A stretch of DNA of 64,000 nucleotides from Zonotrichia leucophrys gambelii (GCF_028769735.1 NC_088178.1:23262357-23326356); one strand, 5' to 3'; counted from the stretch's first letter, positions 49,979-62,440 are shown. The notes: a model not told the origin generated them from the letters alone. Translations and numbers: made by a program.

Positions 49979-50493
49979 AACACTTGCAATTTGCCATGAA
50001 CAGCTTCCCTTTTCTCATCTAAAATTCTCGATGACTTTGAAAATTGACTGCACCCACACACCTGGGCACGGTGAGAGATAATTGATTGCATTTTTATTTC
50101 GTCTCTTCCCTAAACTGTTTTCCTTGCTAATGGCCAGTTCTCTGCAATTTTTTTTTTTAAACTGACACTCAGTGTGAGGGACTGAGGGAAAGGAAGAAAT
50201 AACCAGCTGCTGAATATTGTCTCTCCTGCCTCTCCAAGGAATTAAAAGCTCGATGAGTGATGAGGATCTTGTGTGGAGACAGATCAGCTCTCACAGGGTC
50301 CAGGTGATAGAAAGCTTTGCAGGAGACCCTCTAGGGCTTTGCAAAGGGATGTGTCCTGTAGCACTGCTAAAAGCAAAGGTCACACAGGCTTCCCAACCAC
50401 TAACTAGGGGTACCCCCACGTTTTTCTGTTCCACTTTTAAGGCTTAAGTTACTCACTGCTCCTGCACCTTCTTTCCAAACAGAGCAGGCTCCC

Positions 50494-50540
50494 TCTTTTG
50501 CAAACAGGGAAACTGAAACACGGTGGGGAAGGATGATTTC
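50494..50540 (-). repeat. MIR-like ancient SINE fragment (3' part)
   Basis: TTTTGCAAACAGGGAAACTG followed by AAACACGGTGGGGAAG matches the reverse complement of the MIR 3' region (the '...CAGATGAGGAAACTGAGGCACAGAG...' block) in order and spacing. It is short, so confidence is limited. Confidence 0.45.
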
Positions 50541-53500
50541 CATGAAATCTCCTGAGATGGGAGGCATTGCAGCTGCCAAAGCACAGAACTGGGAGAGAGA
50601 ACGTCCTTTTATGTCCAGCTTGGTATCAAGTGAGGGCAGAGGAACCAAATTATTTAGATATGGGCACTGGCCTTGGCTCCTAAAGACTCTTAAAAAGTCA
50701 GACATGTTTTTCAGGTAAAATACTGGCTGTGATTTCTCTTACTCAGTTTCCCCATGGTAATAGTGATAGGCCAGTTTGATTGTGAATCTGCCTCTCATCA
50801 TCAGGAATTGGTGGTAGTTCTTTTATGTCTCTCAGGCTGAAAGGATATTACCAGAAACTTTGCTCCTAGGAAAAAAATCTGCTTCTCCTCCCATCCTCTA
50901 GCTCATCTGGAAATCTTACTCCAGAGGGTGTAGTAGAGCTTATGGAGACTGAAATTACGATGGAGGGATAAAGGATGGATTTCACAGAGGGAATGAAATG
51001 GAATGGGTAAAACCAAGTCAATCAGCTGAACCTAGAAGGCCGGTTAGGTGAATTCTTCCTGCTTGTGACAACCTCCTTAAGGTGTTGTTTCTTGGTAAGT
51101 AAAAACTGTCCTTTGTGCTGGGAGGTGGCTCTCAGCACAGGAATGTGCTGAGGGAAAAGCACAAGTTTCTGAGTGTGCTGGGTCAGTCCATCTGCAGCTG
51201 GAGGCCCAGCAAGACCAATGTGGAGACAGATGGCAACACAGGAGAAGCCACCTCTGAAATGACACACAGCATTTGACCCTCAAATCCTGACAGATTCTGT
51301 CTATCCAAGTTGCCTGGATAAACTGAACACACCCCAGGGCAAAATCACATTTATATCTTACAAAAGAAGTAATAAATGGGAAAAGAAAAGGGCACAGTCC
51401 ACAGTTTGAGGAAGATTATGAGCATTTCTTTTTGACAGTCTGGTTTAGCTGTGCAAGGAAAAGAGATGGGACTCCTGAGGAGAAGGAAGGGAAAGGTCTG
51501 GATTCAATCTGCTGTGGGCACAAGCCTCTGATTTCCATTGCATCCACAGCCCACAAGATCCTAGCACTAAAATCAGCCTTCAGCTTAATTCTATACCTGG
51601 GTGCTCAGGATTGAGAAAAACCAGACAGAATTTGCAGTCATATATGATTTCTGCAGTGCAAGACGACAGAAATCCTGTAAAGCATCTTGATTTTACCAGA
51701 TTACTTGCCAAAACCTAAAAATATTTTGGTGCTGTGCAGTTTAAAATACACCCTGTGCTTTAGTTCACATCTATACAGCAAAACTTGATCCAAAAGAAAC
51801 AAAGAAAACTTCTCCATGCACAGCTGCAGCCTCTCCAACAAACTGTGAGTTTGCACTTAGCTGGGCTAAGCCAATTTACCTCAAGTCTCATAAAGCCAAA
51901 GCTACTCTAACATTTTGCTAATCTGTAAGAGACAGGAACATCCTTCACTTCTAACCTTTCCAGCAAGATCAGCTGATTAGATACATCAAATACTGGTGTC
52001 AGAGATGAGCCAGAGCAGCAGCAGAGGGAAATAAGATTTAGCCCCTACCTTCATTTAATTTTTATGATCAAAATGTTTCAAAACCCAGTTATGTCCAAGG
52101 GTATCCTCAGGTTGGATGAAGGTGTCAGGCAGGTACTGGACCCTTCTTTTCTCTTAGTCCATTGCAAAAGACAGAAAGAACAGGCTGGTGCTTCCAGGAA
52201 AGCAGGGCAGCTTTCCAGGGAGAGATTCCTGGGGGTACATTTCTGAAGGATTTTGAGGCAAAGCTTATCCAACAATAGCATTTAGAAGAGAGTGGATGAT
52301 ATTGTTAGGCAGAATATAGGTTTGTCTGAAATATTCATCCTCTCCACACAAAACTGTTTCCTCTTTTGTCTATTTCAGTGAGCACTCTCTACTTCTACAC
52401 TCTGAGATGTTTACATAACCTTCACTCAAGGACCACAGATTTAAGCACAAACATGTTTTATCCTTTCCTTTCACCTCATCCATGGATTTCTGTAAATGCA
52501 GGAATGGAGAAGTGCTCCCCAAGGCAGGAACCCCTCTCATCAGTGTGCAGTGACCTCAGGGCTCAACCTTTGGCTTTGCCAAATGTGTGCAAACACAAAA
52601 TTTGTACAGGGCTGCCATCCAATTCTGCTTTAACATTCCCTTTAGAAGTCAAACCTCCTTGTTATTTACTGTCAGTCTTCAGACCAAAGCAGCAATACCC
52701 ATTCCTGGTGTGCTGACCTGTCACGACCTGCCCAGCCTTCCTGGCTATCCCCAGCATTACCAAAAACCATTCCAGGGCTGCTGGATGTCAACAAGAGTTA
52801 ACTTCTGCTGCCCCTACACAGCTCTATCCTCACAGGGGCCTGGAGGCCAACAATTGGCAGTTCCTCTATTTGCCAACTGGAAATCAGCCTCCTTTTTTCC
52901 TGAGTGCTCCATTAACAGGAACCCAGAAGCAGGAGGATGAGGGAATCCAAGTCCCAGCCCAGTGGGAAGATTTCCTCTGTGTCCAGCAGGCCCTGGATCA
53001 GGATTCTGCCCAGGCAGGAATTACTTGAAAAGAAAGAGCTGTTGTAATCTTTGGGGCTAGCACAGGGCAGAGGATCATCCACAAGTGTTAACCCTGCTCT
53101 GGTCTGCCAGCACCTCTGCTCCTTCCCTGCCTTACAGCATCATTTTTGGGGTCAGCATCTCCAGCTCAGGTACTGTGTATGACTGGGTATGCACTCCTGT
53201 GGGAATGAATGAAAAATCTTAAATTTGAAACCCAGAAGATGAAATCTCCAATGGGCCACATGGCTCTGACTCTCTAAGCAAGGCTTTGCATCTTTTTGGC
53301 CAGGCTGGGCTTTCTCTTTTTTTTTTTTTTCTCCACAAATATATTTCAAACAACAGGGGAAATGTAACAAACCAACCATTTAATTAGCAGGTACTGCAGA
53401 AAGCAGGAAAAGAGCAATGCTGTACACAGTGACTGTGTTTCCTCTTGATTTATTTCACACAGATGGAAGTGTTAGTGACAGCAAAAGAACTAATACTAAT

Positions 53501-55167
53501 TCCTGAAAGAATAATTAAAAAAACCAAACCAAACAACTCCAAAGCCAACAAGAAGTTAACAGTACTGTTTATAGGCAGGCTGTAAAATGAGCAGCAGAAG
53601 GCTCAGCTGCATGCAGAGAGACAAAATCAAACCTTACTCTCTATATAACACCCAGGGCTGCAAGTGAAGATGGTCTGTCTCCAAATGGAGATGAACAAGA
53701 AGCTGATAAATATGTCTGGAGTGGGCCTGAGCTTTAGAGGGGGCAAGAAGGTCAGGTGGGCATGACAAAATTCTGAAAAAAATCAGCTTGGAGCAGATAT
53801 TGTTGGAAAAAAACAAATGCACCACGTGCAGCATGCAGCGGAAGGAAATGTGGTGGTTTTAGGTCCATTTGCCAGTGGAAATGTGTCCACAAGACAAAAC
53901 CTGCTGCTGAAGGGGTTGGCAGCCTTGTTGCATATTTTCACAGAATAAAAAGGCACTCAGTAGGCTATTGAGAGTCTTTACTTTTCACCTCTAAGTCTGG
54001 CTCCACCAGATGAGGGCTGAGGCACAGTGGCATGGGTAAGCTCTCCTGTGGATACAGCTTTTTGGGGCTGTTAATTCAGCACTAAATTCACACACATGGG
54101 AAGCATTCTCATCAGAAGATATAAAAGCAATTCCTTGTATATGTCACACCATTCACAGTATCTCACAGCCGCTCTCTGGAGCTTTCAAATACAGCACAGT
54201 CAGACCTGCTGAGACTTGGAGACACTGGGTCACCTCTGAATGCACAGTTAGAGCCTTTCCCTACACCCTGGTGACCTGGCTGGTAATGGATGTTTCAGTG
54301 AAGAGCCCAGAAACCCAGAAACTGTCTCACACCGATTACATTTGAGAGCATTGTGCTCTCAGAAACACAGCCTGCACTCAGCAGCTCTGCACAGCAAAAC
54401 AAGCTGGAGGCAGCTGAAAGCACCTGCTCCTTCAGGGAAACCTAAACCTTCAGGAATGCTCCTGAAACAGCCAACTGCAGCAGGGCAAACAGCAGTCTCT
54501 CTCTCTCTCTTGCTGTGCTGCAAACCCTGTTTTCCACATCTCCAATTCTCATTCAGCTTGGGCAAACACTTCTGCCATGGCTGGAGAATGCTGTGGATGA
54601 TGCAGGTTTCCCATGCTCAGAATTTAGGCACTTGTAGCTGTGTTGCTCTACTCTTGCCTCTTAACCTCAGTCAACATCCACTCATGGGCCTCACTGAAAC
54701 ACGTAGTTGTTCTCTGTAAAGAATGTAAGCACCTCCAAGTGACCACAGGGGCAAACAAAGCCATGAGGTGAGGTCTGAACTCAGGACATCAGTGCTGGCA
54801 TGAAGAGCAGCACCAGCAGGGAATCTGAGGGGTGCTCACTGACATAAGGGCATTTCAGTGAGCAGCAGGGCTGTTCTGCATCTCCACCAGCCCTTTCATC
54901 CATGGGCTTCACCTGCCTGTGCCCTCCCCTGGCTCAGCTCAGGTGGAATTTGCCCACCTGGGCTTGTGCTTGCTTATCTTGCTCCATGCCCACTCATGGA
55001 ACAAAGCATCTGTCAGTTGAGACGCAGTCAGTGCTTAACCTTTACAAAGCCCCAAGAGGGATGGAAAAGGTGAGGAAGAAAGATGAAATTAAAAAGAAAT
55101 TAATGATAATATTTTGTTAGCCGTTAATTGTGAAAACTAACACCCAATTTTAATTCAGAATGGCATG
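50541..55167. other. unique noncoding DNA, no gene seen
   Basis: Unique sequence. A short CTCAGTTTCCCCATGGTAAT stretch at 50742-50761 could be another MIR 3' fragment in plus orientation but is too short to call. Short T and TC runs occur near 53317-53330 and 54498-54511. Frames up to 125 codons have no domains. Confidence 0.5.
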
Positions 55168-55274
55168 GCAAGGTCAGTCTGGATGGGGCTCTGAGCAACC
55201 TGGTCTAGGCTAAAGGGGGTTGGCACAAGGTGGTCTTTAGGGTCCCTTCCAACCCAAATAATTCTGATTCTATG
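55168..55274 (+). repeat. CR1-type LINE, 3' end fragment
   Basis: Matches the CR1 3' end. GTCTGGATGGGGCTCTGAGC (55176-55195) is followed by AACCTGGTCTAGGCTAAAGG, GGGTTGGCACAAGGTGGTCT, TTAGGGTCCCTTCCAACCCA and the terminal ATTCTGATTCTATG. Compared with the usual CR1 3' end, the segment after TCTAG is shortened by roughly 20-30 bp, a small internal deletion. The 3' terminus is intact. The copy is 5'-truncated. Confidence 0.93.
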
Positions 55275-57703
55275 CAAAAAGTCTGGTTGTCTGTCTCATT
55301 TGCTAAAGCACCTCTTCCCCAGCACGGTGATGACTCTACTCTTCGGTAATTCAGTTTAATTGAAATTCTATGCCTGTTAAATTCTGAGCCCTGTATCGAT
55401 CAACATATGTCAACTGTGGAAAATTGTACTAAATTGTGTTGTTTTACTGTGCAGCAGTCAACTATCTGTTGGTGTCTGAAGTTAGTTTATTTCACCTACT
55501 CAAAATTGGGCCTGGACTGATATTGCATCTAGAATTGGATTTTCTGTTCTTGATTTTTAATAACTAGGATTTGCACCACACTCAGAGAGATAAACACAGC
55601 CAGCAATTGGGGCTGTGGATCTATCAGCTCTTAGGCACGAGGCAGAGCCCTGCCTGGTTTGGAGCTGCATGGGAAACCTCAGGACCAGTGAGCCCTTGTG
55701 CAAGGTGCTGCTGGGATTTCAACAAGAGCTTTGTCCCCTTCCTGCTGGTCCTGAGCCTATCCCACGGCCCAGGACACTTGGCACTTAATCATGCTCTCCC
55801 CCCTCTGTCTGGTTTGTTCCCATGCTGAATGACCCTGAGTTCTACTGACCTTTCTTCTCAAACCCTGTTTTCCAGATCTCCAATTGTTTCTGCAGTTGTT
55901 CGCCTCCTAACCCACATTTTTGGGGGTGACAATATAAAAAAATAATATCCACACTCAGAACTAACCTCTGTGCCCTGGCTGTGACATCATGAGCTGAGGA
56001 AAGCAGAGGGCTCATTCCAGCACCTATTTCCATGAGAAAATGCTGGTTTCTCCCCACCACATAATTTATTTCATGCTGGTGATAGTTACCAAATCCTTTT
56101 CATCACTAGTTTGCCTCCTGCCTCAATCCATACAGCCAATTCCTCCTGCTTGTGTATAAATTCCTGCTTTGCTTTCACTGAATTGCATCCTTCCTCTCTT
56201 TCATTTTTTTTTTCTGAACATTTCTCCAATTTGTTTGATCTTCTCAAGTGGAAGCGCTTGCACTGAGCAGCCTCTACAAATACATGGTGCAGTTTAAATT
56301 CCCCAGTGTTAAAAATATCTGCTTGACTGTAAAACACTCTACTTTTTATATGGAAATAGCAGCTCACTGGGACACAAGTGGCACTGTGCTGTATGGCACG
56401 CTGAAGCAATCTGGGAAAAAGGAAAACTAATACATACCAAAAGTAAAAATACAAAGTAAATACATAAATAAATAAATAAAGTAAGCAAATGGGATTGAAT
56501 TTACAAATATATCAAAAATGTCCTATGTGGAGACATTTACTTTCCATGCAAAAGTAGTTTCTTATCTGCTTTTATCTCCATGCTGTGTGCACACTGTGCA
56601 GCTCAGGGGACTGACTGCTTGATGTGTTATTGATTTCAGGGGGAGGGGGACATACAGAACTGACAGAAACTTCTTTAGCAAGTAGCACAACTATTCACTC
56701 AACATCCATTGGCCTCTGAAACCAATTCTGTCCTCTTTTCCATGTTTTCTCATTTTGTTTTCAATCACCACTGACAGGTACCTTCGGCTCTCCTCTCTTT
56801 CACACTGCAGAGAGGAAGCAGCAATAATTAATTCTAATCACAGAGAAGAAAAGCACAACTGCAGAGAATGTCCACTGGAAAAATATGGTCAGAAACTCCC
56901 CACTCATGCTCCTGCCTGTCTGCAGCTATAATGCACAAAGAGCTGTGACTCTAAAAGGGAGAGGAAATGCACCTCTTGCTCAGGGTTTTGTGCTTGATCA
57001 GAAGTTAATGAAAGACAAAGTAAAGCTCTGTTTAAATTTCTGTGCAATGCATGGGTAAATGTCTCAGAGTGAATGCATGAATTAGGATCGTCAGCAAAGC
57101 CCTCAGGACACATCTCTGCCACACTGGGACAAACTGGGAGAAGAACCCCTCAAGACAATTCCCACTTTCTGATACTGCATCCAGAATTTTACTGGCTAAA
57201 TAAAAACCATTCTAAGTGAGAGGCCAGCAGTGGACAGACCTGAGCTGCTCCTCTTGGTGTTTAACCCCTTAGGTAGAAGGTCAAAACATTTCTTTTGTAC
57301 AAGAGAGACAGATGTGTCAGTAAACAAGAAAAGTTTGGAGAGAAAGAGACAGTAAATTCTTTTAAGAAATGCCAATGGTAGAACATTACCTAAATAGTGA
57401 TTTTAGAAAGACAGCTGTATAAAACCAAAAATAAACAAGGAAAAAAACCCCAATATTTTGTCTGATAGGTTTCTCTAATTTTTAAGTTTCTTCATTTAGA
57501 TGCTTCTGTCCTTGGGCTTAAACAAGTCTCTCAATAGCCTAACAACAGAGTGTTACAGGATTTGGTACAGGGATTTAGACATGTTATCCTTTGAGTCAGG
57601 TGATGCCTCTAAATTTCATAGCGTTTTTTTGAAATTCCACACCTTATATTTTACACCCTTTCTCCTCCAAGAAAAACATATGAACTCACTTAATCTTACA
57701 AAA
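55275..57703. other. unique noncoding DNA, no gene seen
   Basis: No gene recognised. Contains a short (AAAT)n run near 56462-56480. Frames up to 122 codons have no domains. Confidence 0.5.
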
Positions 57704-57708
57704 GGCAC
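57704..57708. repeat. 5-bp target-site duplication, left copy
   Basis: GGCAC immediately precedes the TG end of the LTR and is repeated at 59031-59035 after its CA end. Five base pairs is the duplication size expected for ERVL-type (class III) elements. Confidence 0.85.
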
Positions 57709-57830
57709 TGTCATGGTTTGAGCCTGGCACAGAGCTAGTGCTCTCTATGAAAATGCCCTCACCCTGGTGTCTGCTGTGAGATGTGACTAGGAATAAGCAA
57801 AACAGGCTTTAGCTTAAACATAAAGAACAC

Positions 57831-57836
57831 TTTATT
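57831..57836 (-). promoter_or_regulatory. polyadenylation signal in LTR
   Basis: AATAAA on the minus strand within AATAAAGTGTTC. It sits about 120 bp before the LTR 3' end and supports the minus orientation. Confidence 0.65.
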
Positions 57837-58892
57837 ACTTAAACTACAGGGAAATAGGGAAAAACTATAAGGAAAAGAAAAAAAATTGAAGACCTTACAA
57901 AAACCACCTTTCTTCCTCTCCACTACCTGACTTTCCCAATCCGATACATTCTCCCAAATCACCAACTGCCCAGCCTTGGCCCCACACTTTAGTATACTCA
58001 AACTTCAGTTCATGAAGAGGAAAGGAGTCCTTCTTGTTCCATAGGCTTCTCCTGGAAACACACTGAAACCTCGTGTGCTTCTCTGTCACTTCAGCACCGC
58101 CCGGAAAAAAAAGTCCTTTTGCCGCTTGTGACATCTTCCTTCCATGCCCAGTGCTCTCACCACTGACGCATGGCCAGAGCTGCTCTTAGGGTTGTCTTTC
58201 AAGGATGCCTTGTCTCACTCCAAAAAGGCACAGTCTCTGCTTTGGGACATCTGTCCCCCCATATTTTTCCAACCCCCTGGGGCCGGGGGTCCTCACGAAG
58301 AACCCTCCTGGTTTTGAGCCACTGCTTCCCCCTAAGTGCAGTCTGTGTCACAGGTACAACTGAGTCCATGGCCACAAGAAAAGTCCAGCCAAAAGGCCAC
58401 TCCAAATCATCTCTCCCCATCCAATCATCTCCACGTTCTTCGGGCCAGGTCCTTGTCTCATCTCATTCTTATCTCCCTTCTTATTCAGCTTCGAGGAGGA
58501 TTAGCATTTTTGCAAGGCCCCAATCATGAAAGAAAGGGTTAAAAGTTTTCAGTCTCTGTCTATCTCAGAATGCTGGTACTCCCACAGGTGCTGCTGCTCC
58601 GCCGGCCAGGCTGCACTCTTCCCCCCCCTTTCTCCTCCCGGGCTGGCTGCTATCACATTCAGACGCCGGCTCTCCTCTCTCTCCCTCCGGGGGGGGAATG
58701 ACTGCCCGATGTCTCTTGGGGCTCCTCCACCCTTCCATCCTTGAGAACTTTCTCACCCCCATCTCTGTCCAGGCCCCGGGCCTACCACATGGCTGCCCCT
58801 CCCCCGCCCAGCAGCAGCGGGCTGGACGGGGGGGAGAGATCTGACCTCTTCGCCGCGACGTCCCAAGAGAGAGTGCCAAGGGCAGTGCCCTG

Positions 58893-58900
58893 CTTTTTAA
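58893..58900 (-). promoter_or_regulatory. TATA-like box in LTR
   Basis: TTAAAAAG on the minus strand, about 130 bp from the LTR 5' terminus and just upstream of the GC-rich block. A plausible core promoter by position only. Confidence 0.4.
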
Positions 58901-59030
58901 CCCCTGTGTATTCTCGGAGGTGTGTCCAAACCCCACTGGCTACACCAGGTGCCAGTCTCAAACCCAAAACCTTCATTGGTTTGACCACAGCTTCCCAGAA
59001 TTCCCACTCCTTCCTGGTCAAACCACCACA

Positions 59031-59035
59031 GGCAC
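59031..59035. repeat. 5-bp target-site duplication, right copy
   Basis: GGCAC, identical to 57704-57708. Confidence 0.85.
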
Positions 59036-61129
59036 TAATATTACTTTTCTCAAGTGATCCAAAATGTTTTACTCATGACAAATAAGGGGCTACCTCTGCA
59101 TAAAGACATGAGTGATCACTTAGCAGCACCCATTAACACAAAGTAAAACCCCTTTAAGACAAGAACGACAAGCAATAAGTCTGCATGAGAAGTTCAGAGA
59201 GGAAAAAGATCATCACATCTGCATCACAGTTTGGCTAAGAGAGGTATCTGCCAGAACACCAAACACTAATGTCAGCTTTTGGTATGACACATGATGTAAT
59301 CTAAGGGTGTATGAATTAAACACACACACAAAAAAAAAAACACCAAAAAAACAAACAAACAAAAAAAAAAAACCCAAAAAGAAACCCAAAAAATCCAAAA
59401 AGCAGTGAATAATTTCAATATCTCTGACTTCATGAAAAAGAGATGGTTACTCCAGCATAAACTTAATTTGGAGGGGTCTGGGGAAAATAAAGAATGGTCT
59501 TATCTCGAGGTTTTGGATTCATGGAAACTCCCAAAAAAAGCAACTGCTGCAATGTCCCACTTCTCTAGGGACACAGGTGGGGTATTCTTAGATATTTATG
59601 GACATTCTTACTTGTGGTTTCTACTAGAATACGAAATAAAGAGAGCAAAAAGATGTTTTGCAGATATTTTGAACCCAAGAAAACATTTGGTTTACCCTGG
59701 GGGATATACAAAGGCAATGGCCCTTGGAGCAATTTTAACTGGTATTTATTTCTCCTGCTTGGTGTAGGCACTCAGGGAAACATTTCTTGTGCTATTTCAG
59801 TGGCTTTATACTGCATAGAAGCTGAAAATCTCTGTGTCCTCATCTCTCTAACATATCACTGTGCTGACAGAGACAGGAAAAGCACCCAGCAAATGCAGTG
59901 TGTTGACTCGCTCCTGACATGCATAAAAGGAAGCAAGGAAGATGTAATTTCAGTATTTTATTATACTCCAATTTTCACTCAATCTGATTGTAACCAGCCA
60001 TTTTCAGAGCCAATACTTCCATTCAGAGAGGCCTCAGAAGCAGGGACATTTTTTTATCAGTGTGAGAGTAGCTTATTGCAGTGTTGATTTATACCAAGGA
60101 GCAGGTGGGATAGCTCGGGCCAGCTTGAAGCTTTACCATTTAATAAGCAATGGGCAAATGCAACTCATCACTGTGTGGTCTGCTGGGAAAATACTGCTTG
60201 CTATTTTGATTTCCACAAAAGAGCTGATGCTTTTTTAAAGAATGTGTTGTGCTCCTGGAGGTGACAGAAACTCAGGTGATATGAAAGACATTGATTAATC
60301 AGGTAGGCATCCGCCAAAAATACATGTTTAATCTAAACATGCATAATTATATATGGATACTGTCTGGGGGACCTCTTATAGATGCATTTGTTCTCATGTC
60401 AGGCCTTTTACCTCCTTCTGAAAACCTCAAAAAAGAAAAGGCAGCAGCAGCGCCAGAAGTGAAGAAATCTTTTAAAATCACAGAAATGTTAAGGCCCTCC
60501 ATGAGTTATGGGCAGTAGTTGGTCCTAGAACTACCAAAGGAGTTATTATTTTTTAGTTCTTCCATCACTAATTTAGTTACCAGGTAGAATTAACTGAAAT
60601 ACTAACAAATCTGAATGGTCATTATGCTCTCAAATGAAATTTTCAGGCTATTTTTGCTAGTTTACTAGGAGTTTGTCTTTATTTATTTATTCGTTGTTAT
60701 TATTGTAATATATAGGGACAGTGCATTCCTCAGTGATGCAGCTGAGATTTCAAATTCCAGACAGTGGCTGGGAGGAAATGGCACTGACTTGGCAGGCATG
60801 AAACATAGTTCTGTTTTAGCTGTGCAATTTATTTCCTATCTCACTTTGCACCTGCCTTTTGCTTCTCCCATAATACATTTGTCCATCTAAATTGAACAGC
60901 CTTCCCAGCAAGGATGGTCTTTCTCTTACTGTTTGTATCTGGCATCACTCAATAGGGCTCCTGTTTCCTCTGGAGTCCTGAGCAGTATTGTAACTCAGGC
61001 AATTAAGATGAGCAAAAAGCCTGATTATTCTGCCTAAAATAAGTCTGTAATGGACCTAACACTGTGCAGATGGGAGAACAGATACCTCATATGACTATTT
61101 TGCTCCATTACACAACAAAGAGTCAACTG
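59036..61129. other. unique noncoding DNA, no gene seen
   Basis: Contains an A-rich run (annotated separately) followed by two overlapping plus-strand open frames (59405-59767 and 59614-60087). No domain can be recognised in either; the first begins at GTG, which argues against a vertebrate gene. No gene is called. Confidence 0.5.
59318..59401. repeat. A-rich low-complexity tract with (CA)n
   Basis: A short CACACACACA run, then about 70 bp of A with scattered C. It lies about 290 bp beyond the ERVL-like LTR and shows no transposon end. Confidence 0.85.
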
Positions 61130-61440
61130 TGAGCAGCTCTCTAACAAGCTGGATGTTGGTAATTTTTTTGTCCGGAGCACTCAGCAAACGCTGATGAACA
61201 ACAAGTGAGCGTGCATTTACGAGTGATTTGCTAACAAAACCTGGGAGCCAAGGCTGCTGCACAAGCTCTGCTGAAAAGAAATGGGCACACTTAGTTTGCT
61301 GTCAGCAGCAGAGGCATCTTCAGTGGTGCTAATGGAGGCCGGGGCTGCGGGCTCTGCAGGGCACGGATTTGGCTCGGCGTTCATACAGCACTTAGCACAG
61401 TGGGATCCTGCTCTGTTATGGGATGCCATGAATGCTAAAT
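61130..61440. promoter_or_regulatory. weak candidate conserved noncoding element
   Basis: Repeat-free DNA with retained CpGs (TTGTCCGGAGCAC near 61170, AAACGCTGATG near 61186, AGTGAGCGTGCATTTACGAG near 61204, GGCTCGGCGTTC near 61371). The segment 61560-61680 continues in the same style. Constraint is inferred from texture only. Confidence 0.25.
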
Positions 61441-62440
61441 TAACACAAATACATATTTAGTAAGGAGCAAATGATAGATGTTTTGTGGACAGCCAGGCTG
61501 CCACGTTATTTGGATTGCAGAGTTTCTCCTGCAGCCCAGGCAGTTCTAAGGAAATGCTATAAAGATGCCCAGGAGCTGCCTCATGCAATATTCAATCAGC
61601 TGAAGTGATCCGAAGCACTGCTGGTATTAGAGAGCACGCTTTGCTGTATTCATCTGTGAGCTGTTCCTTACAGAAATCTGAGCACACCAGAGGTCCAGAA
61701 TCACAGGTAACATCTGACAGAAGTCTCTTTCTGTCTTAGAAATTCAGCCATCAACATCTGCTGAGATGGGTTCTGTTTCAGGTGAGATTTATGGAACAGC
61801 TATTGATTAAACCACAGCTTTAGTTCCGTTTACCACTTACACACACATACACAAACAATTAAATACATTACTGAGCTGAATAGGATTTCAAATTAAAGGA
61901 GTTTCTCCCTTCAAAAGCACTTAAAAACATTATCCTCAGACATACATATATATACATATATGTTTGCACTGTTTAATTGACATTGTTTTCCCAACTCCTT
62001 CAAGTCACCTGTAATATCAAGTCAATTAAGTATTATTTTCCCAACCTATTTACTGAGCTACCTAGCAATCAATCCACCTACACACAGAGAGAACAAATGC
62101 TCATGGGGGATGGTAGATCTTAAAAAAACACTGAAAAACTGTCAGCCTTCTCCAATGGCAGCCAGGCTCATAGCTTTGCAGGATTACACAGCCTGACATC
62201 TTGCAGAAAATAAGTCCATGGGATAAAAGCTCCATATTCTGACAGTACCATTCCCTCCCTGCAAATCAATACTCTCCTGTGTGGAATAGCATTACTATTT
62301 CAAGTTATACACATGCTAAATATGTTTTGGATTATGTTGGTATAAATAAATAGATGAGAACACATTTCTTTTCCATCTCTGGTCAGGAGATCACCCTCAG
62401 AACAGAAAGCAGTGCTGGGACAGGTCAGTAACACTTGGGT
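61441..62440. other. unique noncoding DNA, no gene seen
   Basis: AT-rich unique sequence with a short imperfect TA run near 61940-61960. No gene or repeat family recognised. Confidence 0.5.

Larger units (their letters stand above)
45441..50493. other. unique noncoding DNA, no gene seen
   Basis: Unique sequence with an (AAGC)n run near 46554-46573, a short (GGAGA)n run near 48113-48130 and pyrimidine tracts near 49.5 and 49.9 kb. Frames on both strands near 46.5-48.2 kb reach 147 codons or less and show no domain. Confidence 0.5.
57709..59030 (-). mobile_element. solo LTR, ERVL-like endogenous retrovirus
   Basis: A 1322-bp LTR on the minus strand is bounded by TG...CA. The minus-strand 5' end reads TGTGGTGGTTTGACCAGG and the opposite end, read inward, TGTCATGGTTTGAGCCTGG, an imperfect terminal inverted repeat. 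A perfect 5-bp duplication (GGCAC) flanks it, favouring class III (ERVL). Orientation is set by AATAAA on the minus strand at 57831-57836, about 120 bp from the 3' end, and by a TATA-like TTAAAAAG at 58893-58900, about 130 bp from the 5' end. The distance between the two (about 1.06 kb) is long for an R region, so another start site may be used. A GC- and CpG-rich block fills 58590-58880. No gag, pol or env is present. Minus-strand frames inside (for example 58565-58936) show no viral domain. Confidence 0.85.

Noticed and set aside
58565..58936. 123-codon minus-strand frame in the GC-rich part of the LTR
   Set aside because: GC-rich DNA is poor in stops. No retroviral protein is recognisable and LTRs normally do not encode protein here.
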